Positions 1-13,074 of a stretch of DNA of 64,000 bases are shown here, piece after piece. The notes below the pieces were generated by a model. That model saw only the letters and a list, made by a program, of their open reading frames with translations, was not told the origin of the DNA and searched no databases. The translations under genes and the position numbers were made by a program. Origin of the DNA: Henckelia pumila (lineage: Eukaryota; Streptophyta; Magnoliopsida; Lamiales; Gesneriaceae); contig NC_133123.1 in NCBI RefSeq assembly GCF_033568475.1, forward strand, positions 5,394,001 to 5,458,000, read 5' to 3'. Each line of letters begins with the position of its first letter. Positions within the stretch are counted from its first letter, which is position 1.

Positions 1-104
1 GCGGCTAGAAAATACAAAAGAATGTATGAAGTTTAACGAACAATTCGTATTTATCCATAAAATTAAAATTCGAAAATTATTCGTCAAGAATAGTCAAATT
101 ACTC

Positions 105-2227
105 ATGGCATCTTGCTGCGTTAATCAATGCAGTATAAGTTCTGTGACATATTATTCAACGAATTCCCATTTGGGTTTTAGCAGTAAACGTCAGATTTAT
201 GTAGCTTTTGGTGGAAAAAATCTCAACGAATTCAGGCACAGCCCGTCTTTTTCGGTTTCTGCTATGGGCTCTTCATCTTCTTCGCAGCGAAAGGACGGCG
301 CTCAAGGTATCTTTCCATTTGTTTTCAAAACTTCCGTCTTTATTGATCTTTGGGTGTTGATTTTTTGCCTCTGTAGATAGTTTTATGCTTCATGTTGGGA
401 AATTTTTGTGATTAGATTAGAGTGATGTTTATGCTGTTTCCCATTTCACCTAAAGGGGGAAAGGAAACAGATCAGAAAGAAAGTAAATTGGATGGTTCAT
501 ACTGATACGTGGTTTCTTGGTTTTAGCTAAATCCGAGTTCAAAGAAATGAGTCATTTCTTTAAGAAAAAAAGGTATTAAGAAAAGGTGCGCTTTGAACCT
601 TCAATCCAACCAAACTTCTGAGGCCGCGGCCGGCCTCAAGAATCGATGGATTTGATGCTTTCTTCTGATGTACTTTTGTGCATTGTGACTATATTGAAGT
701 AGTTAAAATGGGATGGGACGGTTTAGATTCCTAGGATATGAAAATTGTTAGGTGCATGGGTGTGAATGTCATCATATCTATGAGCATGATCATAAATAAA
801 CATTTTCGGCTTGCAACAGTTTGTGCACTAATTTTAGATCTAGATAATGAGATTCACTAATAGTCATTGGCTTTCTTTATCATTTGCAAGTCGCAAAGAC
901 GACTCTGTCTTTTGCCCAATATCAGTTGTGAAAACGAATGAACTTTATGGGATACCTGTGATATTGCGAAAACGAATGAACTTTATGGGATACCTGCGCC
1001 GCATAACCGTTATATTAGATTAGTTGTTGAAGGCTACAAATTGCTGTTGATGTCGCACCAGCCTAATATCATCTGCCTTAAACTTGTTATTCATTTTTTT
1101 TTCCTGACTTGGTGTTTGTTTTATGAGCTATTGTGCAGAGGCAGGAGCCATGAACTATAGCACCACCAGTGAAGAAGAATGGAAACAGCTACTAACGCAG
1201 ACACAATTTTATGTTACTCGGCAGAAGGGTACTGAAAGGGCATTCTCCGGGTATGAACCCTTTTTAGAATGCTCTTCATCCTTAATTTTTAGTCAATTTT
1301 ACCATTTATATGCGATGTAAAATTGTGGAAGTTGGTAAGCACAAGTTCTTTGAAGTAAGGGAAGTGACATATCGGGTTGTGCACTTAAAAAATGGTGACC
1401 ACATATATAGTTAGCTTGATGCCTTGGAAGTATTTAGTAATTTTGTTTTAGCGTTCGTTGCGGAGATACATGTTAACATTAAATTTAACAACAGATAGAT
1501 CTAAATAGAAAGCTCATGGAAGGTAGATTTTATATGAGATTCTGAAGGGAGGTATGAGCAATTTCGATGTATATCTGAGATGATCGCTGTATTATTTTCC
1601 CTTCATTGGAACACTATGAAATAGAATTACTGTGTAAACCTAGTGGACTAATGGTTCTCAACTAAATATGCGCTAATGTGGACATTTTCTATATCATCAG
1701 CAAAATCAATGTTTCGTTGTTCATATGATGAGTTTTATCGATGTTTTTCTCTTTAGAGAGTACTGGAACACCAAAACTCCTGGAACTTATCATTGCATCT
1801 GCTGTGACACTCCTTTATTTGAGTGAGTACTTTCCTGAATAACTAAGGTTGTTTTTCTTGGTTTTCTATTTTACTTCAATCTTGCCTATATCAGTATATC
1901 TGATAGCTTACCACGCCACTTTGTAGATCATCAACAAAATTTGACAGTGGAACTGGATGGCCTTCTTATTATCAGCCACTAGGAAACAATGTGAAGTCGA
2001 AGCTAGACTTGTCTATCATTTTCATGCCTCGTCAAGAAGTTCTGTGTGCTGCTTGTGACGCACATCTTGGTCATGTATTCGATGATGGGCCGCCTCCCAC
2101 AGGAAAACGCTATTGTATAAATAGGTATGTATGGCCACATATCGCTCGTATCACCATTTTCTAGCTTTCGACTGATGTTTTACATTTCCATATTCGCAGC
2201 GTTTCACTAAAACTTAAGCCAAAGTAG
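105..2227 (+). CDS. MSRB1: Plastid methionine-R-sulfoxide reductase B, 1-Cys type
   Basis: Reduces methionine-R-sulfoxide in damaged plastid proteins. Five exons give a continuous 201-residue frame: 105-306, 1139-1250, 1757-1822, 1927-2124 and 2200-2227, all GT-AG with matching phases. Residues 1 to about 65 are Ser-rich and lack acidic residues at the start, as in a plastid transit peptide. The MsrB fold follows. Zinc-binding CxxC pairs are seen at Cys118/Cys121 and Cys167/Cys170. The [10 protein letters not shown] block, the [10 protein letters not shown] block and the catalytic Cys190 in KRYCINS are also present. The position that holds the resolving Cys in 2-Cys MsrBs is Thr136 here. This matches Arabidopsis MSRB1 rather than MSRB2, and such enzymes are regenerated by glutathione/glutaredoxin or special thioredoxins. 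The start is the first ATG with a transit-like sequence. The family call is firm; plastid location is inferred. Confidence 0.93.
930..996. repeat. Short tandem duplication in MSRB1 intron 1
   Basis: A 29-bp stretch beginning GAAAACGAATGAAC (930-958) recurs at 968-996 with a period of 38 bp. It lies wholly inside intron 1 and has no visible effect on splice sites. Confidence 0.85.
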
Positions 2228-3740
2228 GAGTTGGAAACATGATTCTGAAGACATATGAGTTATGTTTCCTTGTACGACTGGCGGTTGATTGTATAAACGA
2301 GTCGAACTCCATGTTGAAAATGGTGGTTGATGTTATGTAATCTGTACTTACTTTTTGGAAAGAGGTTCTTCTAAAATTCTATGTAATGTGGATTGATGTA
2401 ATGGATCAAACTCTGGAATTTGATGTATTATTTTCCATCCCCTTTCTTTTTCTTTTTCTTTTGTTTTTTTTAAAACGAACAACACTTTTCATACATCAAG
2501 AACAATAAGTAGAGGAGTAGAGACACATGAGATCACCAATAAACGCTGGTGTGCAATATTAAGGAATTTAAAAAAAGTCAAATTTAAGATTTCCTTTTAT
2601 TTTTCAAAACATGCTATTGTTTGCATTAAATCATGAGTTTTAATATAAAAATAATTTTTTTAGATTATCGATTTTTGTAAGACGATATCATAGAACTATA
2701 TACGTGAGATCGGTCGATCCGATCATAAATCTATATATGTGAGATCGGTCTATCCGATCGTATTTGCAGAGTCAGTTGAATCGCAAATTCATCGTACAAA
2801 ATATAACCGTGAAATCATCTCATAGGAATTTGTGTTAAATTCTCAAATTTTATGTTGAATCATCAATCCATTTATTCGCATGGCTCGTTTATATTTATAT
2901 TTTTGCTCTCTGACAAAAAATTTTCAGAAAAGAAACTAATTAGTAATTATTTATAATATATATAAAGCATAATCCCTTTTTGTGCATCGATATAATAACA
3001 TTATTCATTGTTTAAAGTCTTTTAAATTATTAAAATTATTACTTTTTATATATCTATACTTTTAAATTTAAAGATGACTATATCACTCTAAAAAAATTGT
3101 ATTAAAATCTATTAATTTGAAAACAACAAAAATTATCATGCTTAAATAATTATTTCTACTATACAATCACGTAGAAAAACACTAATCAAATAATAAATTA
3201 CAACTCACAACAAATTCAATAATTGAAAACGCTTGTTAATTGATCTATATATGTATATATATTTACATTTTACATTATAAATCCATATGGAGTGGTTATT
3301 TAATTTCAAGAAAAAATTCATTTAAACCAATTCCCATTTATTGTCACACAAAAAAAAAAAAGAAAAAAACAATTCCTATGTATTTTGAAGAACATAATAA
3401 TTAGTTATATATAATTGAATTAATAATTTATCTTCAATAGTACGCTCAAAACAGGGAATCGAAGCCCAAAATTTTAAAGCGGGAGAAAGACCAGAAGCCG
3501 AACTGCCGAAGACTCCACCAACCGTTAATTAACAGCCGTCACACTCACTAACAACTTCCCCCACATCAAAAAACACGAACAAAGAACTGAAAAAAGCAAG
3601 GATCTTTACAATCCTTCAAGAAGAGGGATGCGCAAACGGTGCTGGAAGCGGTGAAATCTGCATATCGTGGGAAGTTCTAAAGGGGGTTTTGATTTATGTG
3701 GGGGATTCTATTGTTGTGATCAAGAAAAGTTTGGGGGGAG
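2228..3740. other. Intergenic: MSRB1 3' end and SH2-gene promoter
   Basis: There is no coding region. The first 200-250 bases should contain the MSRB1 3' UTR. At about 2695-2765 two direct copies of a GTGAGATCGGTC-type segment occur, related to the common asterid repeat whose ends read like GTGAGACGGTCTC. The rest is AT-rich. The more GC-rich stretch from about 3450 probably holds the promoter and 5' UTR of the next gene. Confidence 0.5.
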
Positions 3741-6700
3741 ATGAAGAGTGACGGTGGGTTGGGGGAGAAAAATTATGTGTTATTGAAAGATCTTAAAGTG
3801 GAATTTAGGACAGATGATTACATGGAAGATGGAAATGGGGGTTGCATTCTTTGTTTCTGGGTTTACATCAACATCTGTTCTTCCTTCCCCTCTGTGATTC
3901 TCGAGCAGGTTTTGTTTACTGTCACCTTTTCTTTAACTGCCCTTTGTGATTTTTGGTGTGTGTTTCTGTGTGATATGGTTCCTTTTATTTTGTTGCTTCT
4001 GTTTAATGGGCATTGCGGTGTGTTTTTCTACATTTGATCTGATTTTATGTTCTGAATTCGATAGGGTTATTGAGTTAGCTTAAGTAAGCTCTAATTCTTG
4101 AGGTTCTGGGTGCACCTTGTGTTGTTCTTTCTTTTCGTGCTTTTCTTGAGCAATAGGTTTTGTTCTGTCGACAGTAGATAGCGAGTTCTGAGTTCTCGCA
4201 CCTTGGATTTTCATGGTCGGTTCCCCCTTAACTTTGGTTTATATTATAAGGCCGTAGTCAGGAGGTCTAAATTTTACTTTCTTTATTCTCATTATGGTAT
4301 TTGGATTTTGGAGGATTTTTCTTATTCGAAATTATAATTCTAGACAGGTGCTTGACCTTTGTCAACCAATAATGCTAAAAAGATTGATTTTTGTCTTTGA
4401 ATTTGCTAAGCAGCTTCTCAAGAACTTTTTTTGAAACTCCTAAGATGGTAGATTGTAATGGGTCATCCAAGATATTAACTTTTCTTTGTAGTATGGAAAA
4501 TGGATTTTTTTTCTCAATCAGGATTAGAGTCAGGTGGTTACTTTGATTGCTTGTGCGTTATTCAGAAATCCGAGAATATCACATCTGGCTGGCCTTTTCT
4601 TTGCTTGGATGAGAAGAAGAAGCTGACGCTTTTTCCATTATTCTTTCTGCACCAAGGGGGCCTAGATCCTGCTAATTCTGTTCCATGGAAGGGAGTTCCA
4701 TGTGCCGCCTCCAAAAGTGAATTTTCATTGAAGAGATGGATTCATGTTGGATGTGAGGTATTGAAATTTCGATAAATAACACATTTTCAAACTCGATCAA
4801 AATATTTCAGAATTTTCGGAAGTCCATCCATTAACCTTATAACTGAGAAGTGGCTAGTTTATGAAATTGGTGTTCGTTCTCAGTGTAATGCAATATGTTG
4901 GATCCTGTAAGTTTTGATAGTCTGAATCATCTCAACCTACTGAACTATTCGTCTAGCAGCTATAATTTCAGCCAAGGATGGCTTCATCTGTGAATAACTG
5001 GTAATCTCGTATAGAAGCAGTGAATCAATTAATTCGAGATTGGTGTAATTGCAATGGGACTTTGAAGTATGCTACGGAGTTGTGCATATTGAGTGTATCT
5101 TGAGCACCATCATTGAGGAATTGTTTTGACATGTTATTTATTTTCATTTCGCCTTGCCATGTTTTTGTCTATAGTTTTATCCACTTGGCACTTTAGTAGA
5201 CGCACACATACTAAATATTAAACCATGTGATGTGAAAATCCTTGCTTTCCACATCCTTCAATAAAATTTCTTCCTATATAAAGTTTTTTATATTTGAAGT
5301 GACAGATGGCCTATTAACGATGTGCATAGGGTCTCACACGATTTTCAGAGAAATGGTCTGACTCCTTGATCTGATGATGTAATATATATCCATAATTTAA
5401 TATCATATACGATTGGTTAAGATGTTTGGCTGGAGAACCGATGAAAATAGATTACTGGAAACAGCTAGCTCACCATTTGAAGTAAGACCCAGATATATTT
5501 TCATCAATTATTTACCCCTTTCTCCAATTAGTTTTTCTTAAATCTAGACGACTTGTTTATATCAATTGTGGTAAAACTCTTAGCATAATTTCATTTTGCA
5601 GGTGTTACAAGATTTTATGCGGCTTCACATTGATGGGGAGATTGTGGGAGAGAAGTCTTTGCCATGCGCAATTAACAAAAACTTACTAGCAGATGCTTTG
5701 AGAGGAATATATTTGACATGTCCTAATGGAAATGAGGACACATTTAATGGTTATGTTTATGGGATAAACCTCTCATTTCCGGCATCAGCCATCAAAGAGC
5801 ACTTTCTGAAGGTTTGTTCTGCTCTCTTCTTTTTTTTTTTTAATAAAAAAAGTGTTATGTCACCTGTTTTTGGTGACCTTTTTTTACTCCCTGGTGCAGG
5901 ATCGTCCACTGCGACTGTCTACTGATCATCCAATTCCATCTGAGATTGAAGAAGACATCGATGGTGTGTGGAGCATTGTTGGTGGAAAGGTTAAACATTT
6001 ATATTACCCTTGGCTTTAAGTTGTTTGCAAATTGCAGATGCATGTTGACATTTCTTGGTATACCACTATTGCAAAGTGATTCCCATCCTGAAAACATGCT
6101 GAATTGACATTTAGATGTACATAAAATTGTAACACAATATTATTCGTCGACTAAATGTGGTGATGGATGCTGCCTTTGAAAATTTTTTGCAATCTCCATA
6201 ATTTACCTTTTATTCCTGTTATATAATTCTCACATAATTAAAATTTCAAGAGTTTTGAATGATCATTCACTCAAAAACTGTGTAGGAAAATTGAGCTTGT
6301 CTGACTCCTATTTATGTTACTGCATTTGCATCTTTGTAATTGCACTCTCGGCTCCTTGTATTAAGTTTTATCTCCGTTGCTTGACTTTATATCTTTCGGC
6401 ATGCAAACCGCTAATTCTTTAGTTAGTTATTTTGTATAGATCTTTAGATTCTCATTGTCATCATTCTAACCCCTTTCTCGCTGCTTGTGGAGAGCAGGCA
6501 TCATGTCGCAGGATATTTTCTTTGGATATTGTATTGTTGGATGCATTTGGTTGTTCTGTGAACAAAGAACTGGAGGTTTAATATCCAATTTTCTTTATGC
6601 TATTTGTTACCAATATTCTATCCTTTTAATGGTACTCAAGAGAATGTTACTCCGTTCTCCAGGTCGTTGCTTCCCTCTTGTATGCTGACAATGGGGCTCC

Positions 6701-8617
6701 TGTTGAGGATACCAACGATGGTGAACCTCCCCTTCTTATAAGTTATGATGGGATTGAATTCGCTTCTCCTGATAGACCATGTAAACTCATCAATGGACGT
6801 GCTTCTTTTAAACTCAAGATATCTCAGGTATGCACTGTATCTGTTGCTTTCTCTCATCTCCATTTTCCAAGTTACCATGGAGGTTGCATATCGTGTCACT
6901 ATGTTGTTTAATTTATAGGGTGGAAGACATTCTCGATGGTGATCAGTCAGTTATGGTGGAGCCTAAACTTTGTACTGCCTCCACATTTGAGATACTATAT
7001 AGTATATAGGGAATAGAAGATTTAACATACAATAGTTTGATCAGTTGCAGCAGTAGTACATTCTCCAACATTGAATTGAATGTGCCTCGGTTCTAGTAAA
7101 CATGTCTGATTTCAGGCTTCTTACATTAACCGCCTTCCACATAGATTTGTCGGAATATTGTTCAAACAAACAATTAGGAAGACAAACTTTGTGTAGACTT
7201 TATTGGTAAAACAACTGGTGAAAAGTCAGTGATTAATAATTACGTTAATAAATTGCTTACTTTATTATGTCTTTCTATTTCAGCTCTCATCAAAGTGCGA
7301 GAACAGGCTATTCCGCATTAGGTTTGACATTCCAAAATTTGGAAGATATCCTTTTCTAGAGGCCGTCACCCTTCCAATACGTTGTGTTTCACGTTATCGG
7401 AATACGCCGATGGCTTCTCTGTCATGGAGAAAGGCATCATCCAATAAAACTCATTATATTAACGGATGCGAATCCTCTGATCTCGATGATGGATCGGCAG
7501 AACTTATTCCAACTATTATACGTCAAGCCAAACCTAGTCCTTCATCTAAACGAATAAAGTTAGGTCATGATAAACCATTTGCAGCACAAGAAGAATATTT
7601 CCAAGTAAAGCAATCCAGCAAGGAAATCGATTCTCATGCTTCGATTACAAATGAGGTAGTTGTTGCACCATTCTCTCTCTATTGGTATTTTGTGTGTGAT
7701 TTAAGAAAGAATTTTAACTATTTTGAATGACATTATTTCATGATAAAAGGAATTTCGAAATGGATGTACTTTTTACCGTAGGATGATAAATGGATGTGCA
7801 GCACATGACTGATCGATTGTTATAATATTCCGATGCATTAAAGAAAAAATAAGTAAAAAGAGAAATGTGACTCCTGCTCATCTGATGTAAGCTCTATAAT
7901 AAACCTATCCGATTTATGTTCGTTTAGGATAAAATAAGAAAATTATATGTTGCATTGGCATCTTGTATAATTATCTTGTATAATTGCTGATGAGTTCTGT
8001 TTTTTGCTACTCTGGTACCAACATCATTCTTGTTCTTTTCTTTCTTATTTTGTTCACTAATTACGTGTTTTTACATCCTTGGCGGGAATAAGTGCTCGTT
8101 CTTAATGTCTTCATACTCCACTAACTCACGCAAAAATTATTCTTTCTGAACCTCCAACTTTATGTGATGGATCTGTATTATGAATACATTATGAGGATTC
8201 TATTTAATATAGAATTTCATCAACTATATGTGAATTGTACAGCTCATAATTTATCTGGATGAATGGCTCTCAATTTTTATATCCTTACCCTCACTAGCTT
8301 TTCTCCATAAAATGATGAATATAGGACATTGCTTATGATGTGAGTATGGGCTTGAGACCAGAAAGACATAACAGAGCACAGCAGAACTCATCTGCATCTG
8401 AGAGTAGTGAAGCGACAAACTCTGATCCTAAAAACATTTCAAGTCCAATTCCAGATTCGATTGTCTTCAAATACTGCATGGGAGGCCCAGCAGATAGATT
8501 TCAACTGCTCAAGGAAATTGCAGCATCAGCTAGTGAAGATCACCTGTTATACTTGGCAGATCAGGTTTCTCTGTACTCTGGATGCTTTCATCACGGGTAA
8601 CTTGTTCTCTCTCTCTA

Positions 8618-8652
<35 letters not shown>

Positions 8653-11210
8653 AAATTTATGTGTGTGTTCTTGATTTGTTTGTTTCTACTTGTTATGGTT
8701 TTTAAAATTCCATTGAGAATGACCTTAAGGCTTTCCTATAGGATGTAGAAAGTATGTGTTAGTAAATTGTGCATTCTTAAATAGGTTTTTCTTTCCAAGT
8801 TATTGTCATGGAGAGTAAGTTTTGCTCATTTGGTTTTTCTTTCCAAGTTATGCATTGGGTGGCCTAAACTAAGGATCTGAGTCCTGGAAAACCAACTGCT
8901 CCATCATCAGTAACTTGTTTGGCCACAAGTTTGTTCTTTTGCCCATGGCTTTTCATCTCAGTACCTGACCTTTTTACCTACCCAATTAGGCTAGGTCGTT
9001 TGACTACTACCAAGCACGTCAAAACTGGTCAAAATCCCTTGTTCTGGATCTCATATTTTAACATGTAACTCAAAACTCAATTGTTGTTAGTTAACATGAT
9101 GGCGATCTTCATATCCTTATTGTCACATGGAAAAGAGTTATGAGCTTTGCTAAATGAATACCAGATTGAATGGTCATTAATTTCACATCAGTTATTTTTT
9201 GCTTGAAGGTTTTTATCTTACTATTTGAGTCCAGGAATTATTTTCTTGATCTGATATTGGTTGAGCTGAAACCTGTTCTGCTGTGAACGAAATGGCATCT
9301 GATCATGCTAGGATCTAATTCTACTAAATGAGGCTTCTTTTCTTCTGTATTTGTATACAAAATTTTTCTAACCGCACCCATCTATATTGCGTATCAAAAT
9401 TATTAGCATCCTAGATAAATGACCTTGGGAATGAAATTATTTTTTGGATAATTGTCTGTAAGAGATTGAAACTAGGCGGATGCCAATCAAATTGTCAGTT
9501 CCTTATGCTATTGCTCATTTTCATTATTTCCCAAACCCACCATATCATCTTGTGTACTAACTGCCATCAAACTCTTGTTTTCCGTTAATGAAGTTTATAA
9601 TTTCAGGCCTCAAATTGTAATGGCAAAGAGATTGCTTGATGAAGGAAAACAAGCTTGGACTTCGATATCAGGAAACAATGACCATGTTCCTTGGGAAACT
9701 TTGGTTCTCAGAATTAACAAACACTTCATGAAGATATCCCGCTCTACTCGTTCTTTGACAGATCAGGTGAACATACATGCTTTATTTATTGTCATACTCA
9801 GTTTTATCTATGAGAAACAGATAAATAGATGAAAATGTGTATGATGTATTAATGAGCATTGTGAACATTTCAATAGATTATACGATATGTAACTTTATTT
9901 GTGTAAACAATTCGTTTATTCTTAATTTGCAAACAAGCTTCTTAATTTAAAACCATGTCACCGAATTGTCTTTACTGCTTCTATGATTCCTTCCTTTCTT
10001 CCTTTTTTTGGTTACCAGCCAAACTAAAAAACCACAGATAGCCATTGGCCCATTGCAGACCTTATGTGAATTTCAATAATAAAAGCCAATTATTGTGGTA
10101 TTGTGGTGATTATCGAACTCCTTTGTTTTACATCTCGAGTGCTGGAGAACTTATATTTCATAACTCCATACTTAACCTTCCTTCTCGGATAGCATTACCT
10201 CGTTGTCTAGTTTACCATGTAAAAAATTAGTTTCTAGCACTAACTGTTGAGAAATAATAAATTTACAGGACTTAAAGTGTCTGAGGAGAATATCCGGCTG
10301 TCAAGACATTGTTTCGCTAGAAAATTTTGAGAGAATGTGGTATTGGCTATACCCAGTAGCTTTTAATTTGTCAAAAAAAGTGCTGACTATGATGTGGGAT
10401 TCACAGTCCCCATTGTGGATAGAAGGATTCATTTCAAAGGAAGACGCAGAATTTTCGCTTCAATCTCAAGGAGGTCTTCAAGATCCTGGAACATTTGTTC
10501 TGCGATTCCCTACATCAAGAAGCTGGCCTCATCCAGATGCTGGTAATCTGGTCGTGACGTATGTTGGTAGTGACCACACCATTCACCACACCCTGCTATC
10601 CTTGGATTTTATACACAGGTTTTATTTTCTTCTCCTGCTTTTTCAATCCTAGTCACAATGACAATAGTATTCGGTTAAACGTTACTAAAGAACATGACAT
10701 TGTTATCAAGGGATGTTTCCCATCCTTTATATTCTCGTCATCAACTCACTGAGTTTACCTTAAACTCTGCATTTTAGAGATAATAATCCGAAAAAGAATG
10801 AACTAATATTCTTTCCTTGACAATTTGCGAAAGAGACCTGGTAGTCGTAGCTCGAGTAAAGAAGCAATCCTTCCGAGTCCTGTACTCTTTCTACTCATTT
10901 ATCTAACAGCACAATGTCGATTAATTGTCTTTGCGAGAATACTTTTTACGTCAACTGATAAAGTAATCTCACTTACGTCTTTTACAGTTCTTCCTCGGAA
11001 GAAATGCAGCCACTGCAAAATATGCTACTTCGAGAGCCTGCGCTGTCACGATTGGCAAGGTAGGAAGCCTAAATTTATCCCCATCTTTTCTTCCTTCGAA
11101 TTTATTTTGTGAATTTAGTGATGGAACAAATGTGTTAGCTGCTACTTTGTACCTACCACTGGTCTGTGAATGATCTGTATACATTTTGCAGGGTACGAAG
11201 GGTTCATTAG
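3741..11210 (+). CDS. STAT-like SH2 domain protein (SHA/SHB family)
   Basis: Plant homologue of Arabidopsis SH2 DOMAIN PROTEIN A/B, a linker-SH2 protein related to animal STATs. It is expected to bind phosphotyrosine, probably in signalling to the nucleus. Eleven exons fit: 3741-3908, about 4530-4757, 5602-5811, 5900-5989, 6663-6827, 7284-7655, 8325-8596, 9607-9766, 10269-10618, 10988-11059 and 11192-11210, about 700 residues. The N-terminal part has a lectin-like beta pattern (FWVYI, HVGCE, MRLHIDGEIVGE). The middle carries YLADQVSLYSG and a helical linker. The SH2 domain lies at about 10407-10618 with WIEGFISKEDAE and the phosphate-binding Arg in GTFVLRF. The exon 2 acceptor is uncertain: the in-phase AG at 4528-4529 is weak, and a stronger CAG at 4519-4521 is out of phase. 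The last exon is also tentative: it ends after few codons, while another frame there stays open longer. The next gene downstream is the kinase, as in Arabidopsis. Confidence 0.88.
8605..8652. repeat. CT/AC compound microsatellite
   Basis: An interrupted (CT)n run passes directly into (AC)n just after the 5' splice site of SH2-gene exon 7. This is an ordinary length-polymorphic microsatellite. Confidence 0.9.
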
Positions 11211-13074
11211 GCACTCAAGATCCAATCTACAATCATCTTGTCCCAAGATTTCATCGGATAAACGAGGTCGTCTTGCTTGCACCGGAAGTGTCGTGTACCA
11301 GTGTGCCTATAAGCTCGCCTAATTTATGTTGCCAAATCCTCAATATTTTGCCATTATATCTATATATATGTATATCAAGTTGTATACAGATGGTGGAAGG
11401 ATTGGACCTGAGTGAATGAAACGAGGCATGCACAAGGGACTGAACCTTGTGAATTACTAGGGGGTAGATAGTTGAGAAAACGTTGCCCACCAAATCCTAT
11501 TACAATACCTTCTTTTTTCTTTTTTCTTTTTTTCTAACATTACTTAAAGAATGTTATATTTCACAGTTAAAAACTTACTTATTAATTATTATGTTCAATG
11601 ACTTGGTGTGATCAGTGATGATGACATAAAACTTCAAGATTTGATATTTGTCCTTTCATTCAATTAATGAATACCAAATCCGATGGGCTAAATGTTGATG
11701 CAAAATAGGAAATGGACCCTTGCTGGCCCAGAGACACCCTAAAAATAGGCCAATAGTATGGGCAGTTTGAAATTGACAATGTTATATATCTTTGTGAAAA
11801 GGATAGATCCAGCTGGTTTGATAAATAAAAAAGTATTAGGGACAGCTGGTCCTAACCCTTAGGAGACATGCAAATCTTCACGTGATTCTTTCATACAAAC
11901 GTTGAAAAAATCACCTTTAAGAATTTTATTAATAATGCGAGGGTGGATAAGCCCCATAAAACAATATCTCAAATTTAAAAAAAAAAAAATTTCAAATCCC
12001 ACTAAATTTTGCAGATTTTGTGTCTGTGTGACCTAGATGATTTAAAGTTTGTGAAAACTGCATGAATAAAATATCTAATGTATTGCCATAATTTCTTGAT
12101 CCACCCCTGTATGTGTAATGGCTCAAAAATTGAGAATATCTAACAAGGTGACAAATGAAAATATAAAAATTTCATTAACTTTTTAAGCTTGGGATCACAT
12201 GACTTTTTATGTAAGATAAAAAGAAGTCTTTCTTAATCACATGAAAGATGAGATGGTATGGGAGCTCATTTGTAATCTCAAACTTTCCACTATAATACTG
12301 TTCTGAAATTGAATTTTATCTCTTTTTAGACTCCACCATCGTATATCAATCGACAGATCATGCAGATATGATACCACACTTTTTTAATATATGCCCGTGT
12401 AATTTTTATATTTTCATCTACGTACTAGTTTGGTTTTATTTTTTATTTTATTTTATTTTTTGTGGGTATTAAACAGATGGGACAAATGAAGGTCTAATAA
12501 ACGTAACCACCCCTATTAATGATGTGGACAACACAACAGGTTGGCAATTCTTTAAAAATATATATATGTATGCGCGCATTTCAACTCCTCTGTTGAAAAT
12601 CACGAACTTTTCTTATGAAAACAGCAGTAATCATCGTCATCGTGTAAATCACTTGTAGCTCATCTGACGTCAACGTGTCAGAACAAAATTTCGATTTTAA
12701 GATCCAATTATAACAATCTCTTCATTCAACTCAAAAAATAAAAAAAATAACAGTGATCATTAGTCATTGACCCCCAATGTGAACCGACATCTTCTTTATA
12801 TACGAACCAAAGTTGTCCTGTTACAGTGTGGAAAACACTTTAAAGAAATTTGTGAACACCGACCGTCTACCACATGGTTCACATCTATGTATCAAATTTA
12901 TCTGTTCGCACTTGTCAAGAACTGATGTTCTTCGCTTGAGAGCCAAATACAGGTATGTTCCCAACTTTTAGCTAGCTTCTTGCATGGACTATATATATAT
13001 ATATATATCCTAACCAATCCAAAATATATACTGGTTCAAAATCAAATATTCGAAGTTTCAGGGCATCAAAGAAA
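11211..13074. other. Intergenic between SH2 gene and kinase
   Basis: No gene is visible. The SH2-gene 3' UTR should lie in the first few hundred bases. The rest is AT-rich with no clear transposon ends. An (AT)n run at about 12989-13008 lies just upstream of the kinase start. Confidence 0.5.

Noticed and set aside
8605-8652. Regulatory GAGA-type element
   Set aside because: A CT/AC microsatellite inside an intron is the simpler explanation.
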